Origin: UBA7359 sp041689615
Lineage (GTDB): Bacteria > Pseudomonadota > Gammaproteobacteria > Eutrophobiales > Eutrophobiaceae
Direction of reading: 5' to 3'
DNA: 64,000 nucleotides
NCBI GenBank assembly: GCA_041689615.1
Contig: JBDNFW010000056.1
Span: forward strand, 31,787-95,786
Part shown: positions 44,510 to 51,997 of the stretch, in pieces
Position numbering within the stretch: position 1 is the stretch's first letter
How the letters are laid out: each line of letters begins with the position of its first letter
Position numbers and translations under genes: made by a program
The notes under the pieces: model-generated
Seen by the model: only the letters and a program-made list of their open reading frames with translations
Told to the model about the DNA's origin: nothing
Databases searched by the model: none

Positions 44510-44639
44510 GATCTATTTCCTTTTTTAAGTTTTGTACAAACTATAGGTATTTAATAGTTATCTAATTCAAGGCCTACCCCGCTTCACTGAATAACTGCTA
44601 TGCGTAAACAGTTGTTTTTATAATAAGATGTTAAATGCA

Positions 44640-44689
44640 ATATATGTCACCATATAGTAACTAAATAATTACTATATGGTGACATATAT
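44640..44689. repeat. Perfect 21-bp inverted repeat upstream of the four-gene cassette
   Basis: Positions 44640-44660 are the exact reverse complement of 44669-44689, separated by 8 bases (CTAAATAA). The core of each arm is TGTCACCATATAGTAA. It ends 24 bases before ATG 44714 and lacks a T-run on either strand, so it looks like an operator or cruciform rather than a terminator. Confidence 0.85.
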
Positions 44690-44713
44690 CATATTGCTGG
44701 ATATACTTAAATA

Positions 44714-44911
44714 ATGGCAGGTAATAGCGATAATGGTAATAAGAGAGTCTCAATTAGTGCTTCTTCTGAGATTAGATACTATCTAGAAGAATTAGCGGAG
44801 TTGGGCATCCATGGGAAAACACCTACGGAAGTTGCCAAATCATTGATTTCTAATGAAATAGAGCGTTTAATTAAAGATGGAATACTTAAAATAAAACGTA
44901 AAAATGGCTGA
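44714..44911 (+). CDS. Small ribbon-helix-helix-like protein, first gene of accessory cassette
   Basis: This 65-residue protein has KRVSISASSEIRYYLEELAE followed by GKTPTEVAKSLISNEIERL. This reads as one beta strand, helix A, a turn and helix B, resembling the ribbon-helix-helix fold of small DNA-binding repressors. It is preceded by a perfect inverted repeat and followed by three overlapping genes. An autorepressor role is inferred, not shown. Its stop overlaps the next ATG by 8 bases. Confidence 0.6.
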   Translation: MAGNSDNGNKRVSISASSEIRYYLEELAELGIHGKTPTEVAKSLISNEIERLIKDGILKIKRKNG

Positions 44912-45644
44912 ACCAAGACACCTAAATAATGCTCCTATTAGAGAAGCAATTATTAATATTCGGGCGGAAGTCAATAAAGAGGTATTAATTAATAGTATTG
45001 AGCAGATAAAACAAGCTCTTTCACAAACATACCCTTCAGCAGAAAATATAGAAAGGAAGGGTTTTGAAATTCATCAGTCAAATGAAGAATTTAAACATAC
45101 GACGATTGATGAGGGAATATACGGTATACGATTAACGTCAAAAGATGAAAAATACATATCAAACTTTGCTTGTGACGGTTTTTCAGTAAGTAGATTGGAG
45201 CCTTATGAGGACTGGGAGAGGTTTGCTGATGAAGCACTTAGGTTGTGGAAGATTTATATTGAAACTCTTAATCCATCAGAAAAAACGAGAGTGTCATCTC
45301 GGTTTATTAATGAGATTGTTTTGCCACTACCAATAGTAGATTTTGATGAATATTTTACTGCGGCGCCTCAGCAGCCAGAAGGGTTGCCGCAAGGCATTAG
45401 TAATTTTTTCACAAGAACAACTTTTACACATGAAGAGTATCAAGCTACAGCGAATGTTGTGTTAACAATGGGTAGTAATATAGAAGATACATTGCCAGTA
45501 ATTTTAGATATCGATGTGTTTAAATCTTTATCTGGTGAAATTACGTTAGAAGAATGTTTTGAGGAGCTTAAAAAGTTGAGAGACTTTAAAAACGATATTT
45601 TTTTCAAAAGCATTACTGAAAAAACAGCGGGGTTATATCAATGA
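44904..45644 (+). CDS. TIGR04255 family protein
   Basis: The 246-residue soluble protein starts RHLNNAPIREAIINIRAEVN, the PI-x-EAI N-terminal motif I associate with the TIGR04255 family. The middle has WERFADEALRLWKIYIE and SRFINEIVLP. The C-terminal half has ILDIDVFKS and FFKSITEKT. Proteins of this family occur in accessory regions of many bacteria and have no established function that I know. It overlaps both neighbours (8 and 4 bases), indicating tight coupling. Confidence 0.7.
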   Translation: MAEPRHLNNAPIREAIINIRAEVNKEVLINSIEQIKQALSQTYPSAENIERKGFEIHQSNEEFKHTTIDEGIYGIRLTSKDEKYISNFACDGFSVSRLEPYEDWERFADEALRLWKIYIETLNPSEKTRVSSRFINEIVLPLPIVDFDEYFTAAPQQPEGLPQGISNFFTRTTFTHEEYQATANVVLTMGSNIEDTLPVILDIDVFKSLSGEITLEECFEELKKLRDFKNDIFFKSITEKTAGLYQ

Positions 45645-46147
45645 CAACAGCACTTGCGATAGACCAACAAAATAGAGATTTATTATTTAATTATAAATCA
45701 TTTGGTAATGGAGCGTATGCAAAGAAAGTTGAAAAGTATATATCGTCTGAAAAAGCGCATTTTTTTATTTCAGTTACGAATTCTAAATCTTATCAATTAA
45801 GAGAAAAGCTGACTGCTGCTATTAGCGAGGCGTTATTGGATAATTGGGATGGGTACAATTCAAGTAGAGTAAAGAATAAAGCGATAAAAGTCGCAGAAAA
45901 ATTTATTGATTTATATCCTCTTTCAATCCCTCTGCCTGATATCGGTGTTGAACCTGATGGTTGTATTGAATTCGAATGGTTTCTTGATAGCTCAAGATTG
46001 TTTATTCTGAGTCTTGATGAAAATGGAATTCTTTCATATGCAGGCAGGTTTGGTGAAGGAACAAAAATACATGGCAAGGAGATTTTATTAAATGAAATTC
46101 CTGAAGAAATTATTGGGAAGCTTATTCGGCTATTTAGAAAAACATAA
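45641..46147 (+). CDS. Unknown protein of TIGR04255-associated cassette
   Basis: The 168-residue protein has LLDNWDGYNSSRVKNKAIKV near residue 68, then IPLPDIGVEPDGCIEFEWFL and a C-terminal ILSLDENGILSYAGRFG. The NWDGY / DG-x-I-x-(L/F)-EW pattern recurs in uncharacterised accessory proteins I recall beside TIGR04255 genes. No catalytic motif is obvious. It overlaps the upstream gene by 4 bases and the downstream gene by 56. Confidence 0.6.
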   Translation: MTTALAIDQQNRDLLFNYKSFGNGAYAKKVEKYISSEKAHFFISVTNSKSYQLREKLTAAISEALLDNWDGYNSSRVKNKAIKVAEKFIDLYPLSIPLPDIGVEPDGCIEFEWFLDSSRLFILSLDENGILSYAGRFGEGTKIHGKEILLNEIPEEIIGKLIRLFRKT

Positions 46148-46547
46148 AAGCTTTGATGTAATTGGGGCTGAAGAAAATATTTCGAGATTTATTTTAGAAT
46201 CAAGTAAATATAGAAAATCTGATCATACTGTAAAATCAAGAGCTTTCTTACCAAATAAAAATGGTGAAACTTCTGTATATCGAATTAGCAATCTAACCGA
46301 AGTAGCAGTTTGGGGAATTGGGGATGAATACGTGTCAAAAAATCATCCGGATAAAAAACCAATTTTGGGTCGTGGTGATTTATTAGCTAGTACGATATTT
46401 AAGTTGGGATTAGCTTTATATCCTGAAAAAACTGTTCATGAGTTGCATGCAAACATAGTTGATTGGCCTTCAGAAAAAGATGAGAAAATGGATCTAGCTA
46501 TTGAATTAGCGCGTGAGATTAATTGTAAATTAATTTTAAAAAATTAG
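46092..46547 (+). CDS. Unknown protein, last gene of the cassette
   Basis: The 151-residue protein starts at ATG 46092, supported by AAGGAG at 46076-46081 inside the preceding gene, so the 56-base overlap looks real. It contains FLPNKNGETSVYRISNLTEV, then GRGDLLASTIFKLGLALYP and HANIVDWPSEKDEKM near residue 120. The histidine-rich HELHANIVDWP element is the most distinctive part. I do not recognise a named family. It is probably the end of a four-gene operon. Confidence 0.6.
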   Translation: MKFLKKLLGSLFGYLEKHKSFDVIGAEENISRFILESSKYRKSDHTVKSRAFLPNKNGETSVYRISNLTEVAVWGIGDEYVSKNHPDKKPILGRGDLLASTIFKLGLALYPEKTVHELHANIVDWPSEKDEKMDLAIELAREINCKLILKN

Positions 46548-46573
46548 ATCTGTAAAGTTAATAGGAAGTTCTA

Positions 46574-46610
46574 AAAACATTAATGGCTCCTTCGGAGCCA
46601 TTAATATCTT
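46574..46610 (-). terminator. Terminator of rpoH (also serving the convergent cassette)
   Basis: A dyad TTAATGGCTCC / GGAGCCATTAA (46580-46604) lies between convergent genes. On the minus strand it is followed by TGTTTTTAG, a T-run expected for rho-independent termination of rpoH. On the plus strand it follows the cassette stop by about 30 bases. Confidence 0.8.
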
Positions 46611-46655
46611 TGATTTGTCATTCTTGATTCGTCCCTGTATCAAGTTGCTTAAAGA

Positions 46656-47507
46656 TTACGCTGTTATAGCGTCCCGCAATTTTTTCATTGCGTTGTTTTC
46701 GATTTGCCGGATGCGTTCTGCGGAGACGCTGTGTACTGCAGCGAGTTCATGCAAGGTTGCTTTGTCTTCTGTTAACCAACGTTTTGCAATAATGTCTTTG
46801 CTGCGATCATCTAACAAGGCAATTGCTTTGTGTAATGAGTTTTGGCTTTCTTCGTTGAGTTGTGCGGTTTCGATTAACTCTTCTGGGCCTGCACTTTTGT
46901 TTTCAACATAGTAAGCCGGTGCATAAACAGACTCTTCATCGGCATCATGTGCTGCGCCATCAAAAGAAGCATCGTAGTTGCTCATGCGTTTTTCCATTTC
47001 AACAACTTCGCTTGGTTTAACGCCGAGCGTTTCAGCCACTTCGTGTACTTCTTTTTGGTTTAACCAACCTAAACGTTTTTTTGATGAACGAAGGTTAAAG
47101 AACAATTTACGTTGTGCTTTGGTGGTCGCAATTTTAACAATGCGCCAGTTCTTAAGAATAAATTCGTGCATTTCTGCGCGAACCCAATGTACGGCGAAAG
47201 AAACCAGACGAACACCCATTTCAGGATCGAAACGTTTTACCGCTTTCATGAGTCCGACATTGCCTTCCTGAATCAGGTCGGCTTGTGGTAATCCATAACC
47301 GTTATAGCCGCGAGCAATTTTTACGACAAAACGAAGATGCGACATAACTAATGCGCGCGCTGCTTCGATATCTTCTTCATCACGGAAACGGCGAGCCAGA
47401 TCCTGTTCTTCTTCCAAAGTCAGGATAGGCACTTGATTGACCGACGAGATATAGCTCTCAATTGAGCCTGTCGGTAATGCGAATTGTAGGTTTGTTAGCT
47501 GATTCAT
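46656..47507 (-). CDS. rpoH: RNA polymerase sigma-32 factor
   Basis: The 283-residue protein starts at ATG 47507 after AAGGGG; the longer frame to 47558 lacks a ribosome site. It carries region 2 (LRFVVKIARGYNGYGLPQADLIQEGNVGLMKA), the RpoH-specific box QRKLFFNLR and region 4 (LHELAAVHSVSAERIRQIE). Sigma-32 directs heat-shock transcription. ftsX lies upstream, the conserved ftsYEX-rpoH order. A perfect CIRCE element lies 45 bases before the start. Confidence 0.97.
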   Translation of the reverse strand: MNQLTNLQFALPTGSIESYISSVNQVPILTLEEEQDLARRFRDEEDIEAARALVMSHLRFVVKIARGYNGYGLPQADLIQEGNVGLMKAVKRFDPEMGVRLVSFAVHWVRAEMHEFILKNWRIVKIATTKAQRKLFFNLRSSKKRLGWLNQKEVHEVAETLGVKPSEVVEMEKRMSNYDASFDGAAHDADEESVYAPAYYVENKSAGPEELIETAQLNEESQNSLHKAIALLDDRSKDIIAKRWLTEDKATLHELAAVHSVSAERIRQIENNAMKKLRDAITA

Positions 47508-47551
47508 AATCCCCTTCTTATTTCGATTTAATCGGCTTTCTTGGCCAAAGT

Positions 47552-47578
47552 TTAGCACTCCAAATATAGGAGTGCTAA
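47552..47578. promoter_or_regulatory. CIRCE element (HrcA operator) in front of rpoH
   Basis: TTAGCACTC (47552-47560), nine spacer bases, then GAGTGCTAA (47570-47578), is an exact match to the CIRCE consensus. On the rpoH strand the spacer is CTATATTTG, whose TATATT could act as a -10 box, so HrcA binding would block the promoter. It sits in the ftsX-rpoH gap. The site is seen directly; HrcA control of rpoH is inferred. Confidence 0.9.
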
Positions 47579-47634
47579 TTTTTTAATAAGTTCAACCGAA
47601 ATGCGAAGCTAACTAACTGAAATTCTTGGAGTCT

Positions 47635-48618
47635 TTATACAGGATCAATTGCTTTTAAATGGCGTTTTACCGAGATCCATGAGCCGACTAAGCCTAATGC
47701 AATGCCGATTGCGACCAGAAGCAGGCTATTGCGGAACCCGAGGCCAATTAGCTGGAAATTACTGGCGTAAAGATTGGCCAGTTGTTTTACCGGTTCACTT
47801 AGTAATTGCATGGAAACCGTAATTAATACCCAGGCGATGATGCCGCCGAATGCGCCATACCATAGTCCGCTGTAAAGAAACGGCCTTTGGATAAAACTAT
47901 CTGTACCGCCAAAGAGTTTGGTGATCTCTATTTCGGCACGACGATTGTATATGGATAAACGAATGGTATTGCCGACGATAAGTAATACGCCGATGGCTAA
48001 TAAGGTCGAAAGAATAATAATGACGCGATTAATAATATCGAGCAGATAAAGCAAACGTTTGATCCATTGGCTGTCGTACTGTGCACTATCGACTTCCGGC
48101 ATCGCTTCAAGTTCTTTGATCAAGCTTTCGGTTTCTGCTTCATTCATGCCTTCGATAGCCGGCTTGACTAAAATAACATTCGGTAACGGGTTTTCATCAA
48201 GCGCATCGAGCGCTTCGGCAAAGCCGGAAAGTTTTTGATATTCCGCTAATGCATCGGCGCGTTTGATTAAAACCGTTTCTTTAATCGTTTTGTTTTCTTT
48301 TAATTTATCCGTGAAGACTAGCGCCTTCTCTTCATCAATATCTGTTTGTAAAAACAAGGTGATTTGTAATGAACCATCCCAGTTTGAAGAAACCAGGCGA
48401 ACGTTATCGAGTAACAAGTAAAAGCTGGCGGGTAATGCGAGCGAAATACCAATGACTGCTGTTGTTAATAAATTGCTAACCGGGTATTTCGCATACTGGC
48501 CAAGACTATAGATAAAAGCCTGCATGTGTTGTAAAAACCACATATCAAAGCGACGCTTAAATTCGCTTTTAAACGTTTTATTCGGGCGCGTATTTTTTTT
48601 CTTATTAACCGGCTTCAT
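47635..48618 (-). CDS. ftsX: Cell division protein FtsX
   Basis: This 327-residue inner-membrane protein has a basic cytoplasmic start (KKKNTRPNKTFKSEFKRRF), a first span (VIGISLALPASFYLLL), a periplasmic domain to about residue 185 and three C-terminal spans in the FtsX permease fold (LLAIGVLLIVGNTIRLSIYNRRAEIEI). ATG 48618 overlaps ftsE by 14 bases; upstream in-frame ATG 48654 is less likely. With FtsE it regulates septal amidases. Confidence 0.95.
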   Translation of the reverse strand: MKPVNKKKNTRPNKTFKSEFKRRFDMWFLQHMQAFIYSLGQYAKYPVSNLLTTAVIGISLALPASFYLLLDNVRLVSSNWDGSLQITLFLQTDIDEEKALVFTDKLKENKTIKETVLIKRADALAEYQKLSGFAEALDALDENPLPNVILVKPAIEGMNEAETESLIKELEAMPEVDSAQYDSQWIKRLLYLLDIINRVIIILSTLLAIGVLLIVGNTIRLSIYNRRAEIEITKLFGGTDSFIQRPFLYSGLWYGAFGGIIAWVLITVSMQLLSEPVKQLANLYASNFQLIGLGFRNSLLLVAIGIALGLVGSWISVKRHLKAIDPV

Positions 48619-49306
48619 TGCTGCTCGCGTTTTCTTCCATTGGAGTGCCGGCATGCGTCAGTATGCGACCTTGTTTTAACGTGATGATGCGTTTTTGTAA
48701 ACGTTTGATCATATCCAAGTCATGACTGGCAATAAGAACCGTTACGCCAACTTGGTTAAACTGTTCAAATAATTTCATCGTGTCCCATGATAAGGCTGGG
48801 TCAAGGTTTCCGGTTGGTTCATCAGCAAGTAATATCGCCGGACGATGTACGACTGCGCGAGCAACGCCAACGCGTTGTTGTTCGCCGCCGGATAAAGACA
48901 TGGGATAACTATTTATTTTTGGTAACAGACTGACTTTGTCTAATGCGGCTTGTACGCGTTTGCGAATTTCCTGATGACGGTAACCGGCAATGACTAAAGG
49001 CAAGCCAACATTATCAAACACGGTGCGATCATTAAGTAGACGATGATCCTGAAACATAAAGCCGATGTGTCGTCGGAATAAAGGAATACGACGATTACGT
49101 ACGCGATCTAAATTTTGACCGTTAATAATAATCTGTCCGCGCGTATGGCGATCGATTAATGCTATTAAACGTAATAAAGTACTTTTGCCTGCGCCGGAAC
49201 GACCGGTGATATAAACCATCGCGCCCTGTGCAATGTGCAAGTTGATATTGCGCAAGGCTTCGTTACCATCGGCATAAGTCATGTTAACGTTAGTAAATCG
49301 GATCAT
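48605..49306 (-). CDS. ftsE: Cell division ATP-binding protein FtsE
   Basis: This 233-residue ABC ATPase has Walker A GRSGAGKSTLLRL near 35, signature LSGGEQQRVGVARAVV near 137 and Walker B ILLADEPTGNLDP near 158. MIRFTNVNMTYADG at the start is typical FtsE. Its start overlaps ftsY by 4 bases. It forms the ATPase of FtsEX at the division ring. Confidence 0.96.
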   Translation of the reverse strand: MIRFTNVNMTYADGNEALRNINLHIAQGAMVYITGRSGAGKSTLLRLIALIDRHTRGQIIINGQNLDRVRNRRIPLFRRHIGFMFQDHRLLNDRTVFDNVGLPLVIAGYRHQEIRKRVQAALDKVSLLPKINSYPMSLSGGEQQRVGVARAVVHRPAILLADEPTGNLDPALSWDTMKLFEQFNQVGVTVLIASHDLDMIKRLQKRIITLKQGRILTHAGTPMEENASSNEAG

Positions 49307-50268
49307 GTATCGCTTACCAATAAGGCATCAATAAATTCTGATGCATTAAACGGACGTAAGTCATCTACTTGTTCACCTATACCAATAAAGCGTATCGGTA
49401 TATTTAATTCATCGGCTAGCGAAAAAACAATGCCGCCTTTCGCTGTGCCATCAAGTTTGGTCAATACAATACCATCAACACCGATGCTGTCGTTAAATTG
49501 TTTTGCTTGTACCAATGCATTTTGTCCGGTGCCTGCGTCCAACACTAATAACACTTCTTTTTGTAAGTCTGAATCAAACTTGTCACCGATACGATGGATT
49601 TTTTTCATTTCTTCCATCAAATTATCTTTGTTGTGTAATCTTCCGGCGGTATCTGCAATTAATACATCAATATTATTTGCTCGGGCAGATTCAAGAGCAT
49701 CATAAATCACCGCGCCAGAATCAGAGCCATGTTTTTGCGCAATAACTGTAATCTTGTTGCGATCGCCCCAGACTTGTAATTGTTCAATCGCTGCCGCTCT
49801 GAAAGTATCGCCCGCAGCGAGCATGACTTTTTTGCCCTCGTTCTGAAAATGCTTGGCTAATTTACCTATAGTGGTCGTTTTACCGACACCATTGACACCG
49901 ATAACCAGAATCAAAAAGGGCTTATTTGCGCTATCAGGAATCGTAAGTGTTTGTTCTACTGGCTGAAGCGCAGGCAGCAAAACCCGTTTTAGTTGTTCGA
50001 GCGGGTTAGTTTCAGCGTTATTTTTGGTATCGTTTGAGTGGGCTTTTAATAATTGGATGACCTGATCAGTCGTTTTGGTACCGATATCAGCCATTATCAG
50101 GCGATCTTCCAGTTCTTCCAGAGTCGCGTTGTCGATGACCGTCTTATTGAGACTAAAAAGACCGCCGAATAGTCCACTGCGCGTGCGTTGCAGGCGATCA
50201 GAAAGGCTAGCTCTTTCAGGGTTTTTCTCGGACTCTTTATCGGCGTTTTTTTTCTTGAAACCAAACAC
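49303..50268 (-). CDS. ftsY: Signal recognition particle receptor FtsY
   Basis: This 321-residue NG-domain GTPase has a short acidic/basic A region (ADKESEKNPERA) rather than the long acidic domain of E. coli. The N-domain contains LEELEDRLIMADIG. G1 GVNGVGKTTTIGKLA is near 130, DTAGRLHNKDNLMEEM near 210 and TKLDGTAKGG near 270. It receives SRP-ribosome complexes at the membrane. It heads ftsY-ftsE-ftsX and diverges from the M16 peptidase gene. Confidence 0.96.
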   Translation of the reverse strand: MFGFKKKNADKESEKNPERASLSDRLQRTRSGLFGGLFSLNKTVIDNATLEELEDRLIMADIGTKTTDQVIQLLKAHSNDTKNNAETNPLEQLKRVLLPALQPVEQTLTIPDSANKPFLILVIGVNGVGKTTTIGKLAKHFQNEGKKVMLAAGDTFRAAAIEQLQVWGDRNKITVIAQKHGSDSGAVIYDALESARANNIDVLIADTAGRLHNKDNLMEEMKKIHRIGDKFDSDLQKEVLLVLDAGTGQNALVQAKQFNDSIGVDGIVLTKLDGTAKGGIVFSLADELNIPIRFIGIGEQVDDLRPFNASEFIDALLVSDT

Positions 50269-50403
50269 GAAGTTTAAATATTTAATATGCTATGAAACTT
50301 ACGGTATCCTACCATTAACTAGTAGCGAACTCATAAAGAGAAATACACTCTATAGTAATGTGCATCACGGAAATTCAATCTCAATAAATAGATAAAAATA
50401 AAC

Positions 50404-51795
50404 ATGAAATACAATAGGCCGACATTAAAAATTACATTGTTGGCTCTGGCTTTAATTATGCCGGGGTTAGCAGCAGCAAAAGTTTATGAATACCAACTCG
50501 ATAACGGGCTAAAGATTCTGGTAAAAGAAGACCACCGTGCTCCGGTTGTTGTCTCACAGGTTTGGTACAAAGTGGGCAGCAGTTACGAACACGACGGTAT
50601 TACCGGTGTTTCGCATGCTTTGGAACACATGATGTTTAAGGGTACGCAAAAATATGCGCCGGGCGAGTTTTCTCGCATCATTTCGGAAAACGGTGGTCGT
50701 GATAATGCGTTTACCGGATCGGATTACACGGCATACTTTCAAACCATGGAAAAATCCCGTTTAAAGATCAGTTTTGAACTGGAAGCTGATCGCATGCGTA
50801 ATCTTGTTTTACCTAAAGAAGAGTTTCTAAAAGAAATAGAGGTCGTTAAAGAAGAACGACGCTGGCGTACAGAAGACAATCCTCAGTCTTATGTTTATGA
50901 AGTATCAATGGCGACAGCATTTCAAACCAGTCCCTATCGTTTCCCCATTATTGGATGGATGCAGGATCTGGATGGTATGACGATTGAAGATTTAAGTGCC
51001 TGGTATCAAAAATGGTATGCGCCGAATAATGCTACCGTTGTCGTAGTCGGTGATGTTGTTGCCGATGAAGTCTTTGCTTTAGCTAAAGAGCATTTTGGTC
51101 CATTGCCTGCTGGTGAACCAATTTCAATGAAAGTGTTAGATGAAGTTGAACAAATTGGCGCGAAGCGCGTGAAGGTTAAACGTCCTGCTGAGTTACCTTA
51201 TTTAATGATGTCTTATAAAACACCGGTTGTAGAATCTGGTAGTGAAGGTGATGAATGGAATTGGGAGCCTTATGCTTTAGAAGTTCTGGCAGGAATTATT
51301 GATGGTGGCAATAGTGCGCGTCTTTCCAGTCGCATGGTTCGAGGTAGTGAAGTTGCTTCTTCTGCTGGTGCTGGATATCGAATGGCATCGCGGTTAGATA
51401 ATTTATTTATGTTTACCGGTACGCCTTCAAAAGATAAAAGCATTCACGATTTGGAAGTGGCTTTTCGTAAAGAGATTCTGGATTTACAAAATAAGCCAGT
51501 TACCGAAGAAGAGCTTCAACGTGTTAAAGCGCAAGTTGTTTCCAGTGATGTATATGAAAAAGATTCTGTTTTTTATCAAGCGATGACGATTGGTACTTTA
51601 GAAACGATTGGTTTGTCTTGGCGTTTAGCTGATAAATATGTTGAACGAGTTGAGTCAGTAACAGCAGAGCAGGTTATGGAAGTTGCAAAAAAATATTTAG
51701 TTGATGATCGACTTACTATAGCTGAACTTGAACCACTACCTATGGATAAGGCGCCGAAGCGTGCACCAGCAGGAGGATTCGGTCATGGCCACTAG
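50404..51795 (+). CDS. M16 family zinc metallopeptidase, catalytic subunit
   Basis: The 463-residue protein has a signal peptide (LLALALIMPGLAAA), the inverted zinc motif HALEH at 71-75 (HxxEH) and a downstream glutamate in EIEVVKEERRW. The C-terminal M16 domain ends with a Gly/His-rich tail (AGGFGHGH). It is predicted to degrade peptides in the periplasm with its downstream non-catalytic partner. It diverges from ftsY, as in many gammaproteobacteria. Confidence 0.93.
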   Translation: MKYNRPTLKITLLALALIMPGLAAAKVYEYQLDNGLKILVKEDHRAPVVVSQVWYKVGSSYEHDGITGVSHALEHMMFKGTQKYAPGEFSRIISENGGRDNAFTGSDYTAYFQTMEKSRLKISFELEADRMRNLVLPKEEFLKEIEVVKEERRWRTEDNPQSYVYEVSMATAFQTSPYRFPIIGWMQDLDGMTIEDLSAWYQKWYAPNNATVVVVGDVVADEVFALAKEHFGPLPAGEPISMKVLDEVEQIGAKRVKVKRPAELPYLMMSYKTPVVESGSEGDEWNWEPYALEVLAGIIDGGNSARLSSRMVRGSEVASSAGAGYRMASRLDNLFMFTGTPSKDKSIHDLEVAFRKEILDLQNKPVTEEELQRVKAQVVSSDVYEKDSVFYQAMTIGTLETIGLSWRLADKYVERVESVTAEQVMEVAKKYLVDDRLTIAELEPLPMDKAPKRAPAGGFGHGH

Positions 51796-51997
51796 TCTAA
51801 ATGCACTTTTTCCGCGATTGCTTCGTCAGTCCCGTGCTCGAATGCTCACAGAGCACGATGTCCTCATGTATGATTTATACACTCCGGTTCTTCTCGGCTT
51901 TGGCTTCCTGCGTCGCTCTACCTCCTGCATCCATGCAGTCGTCCGCGCGATGCTTCCTCGCACTCACAAAAAAATTACTATTTATACAAATTTTATT
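51796..51997. other. Pyrimidine-rich structured intergenic element between the two M16 genes
   Basis: A 202-base gap with visibly higher GC and strong C/T bias compared with its neighbours. It contains GTGCTC / GAGCAC (51834-51856) and CTGCAT-CC-ATGCAG (51925-51938) dyads. It can be read as an N-terminal extension of the next gene, but that reading has no protein character, and the true start with a signal peptide is at 51998. It may be an inserted repeat or a structured RNA; a second element of similar character lies at about 53320-53470. Confidence 0.5.

Noticed and set aside
47552..47585. Reading the CIRCE dyad as a plus-strand terminator because of the following TTTTTT
   Set aside because: No plus-strand gene ends there, and the half-sites and 9-base spacing match CIRCE exactly.
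51728..51997. 90-residue N-terminal extension of the second M16 peptidase
   Set aside because: It crosses the pyrimidine-rich spacer, overlaps the upstream gene and precedes an internal ATG that begins a clear signal peptide.
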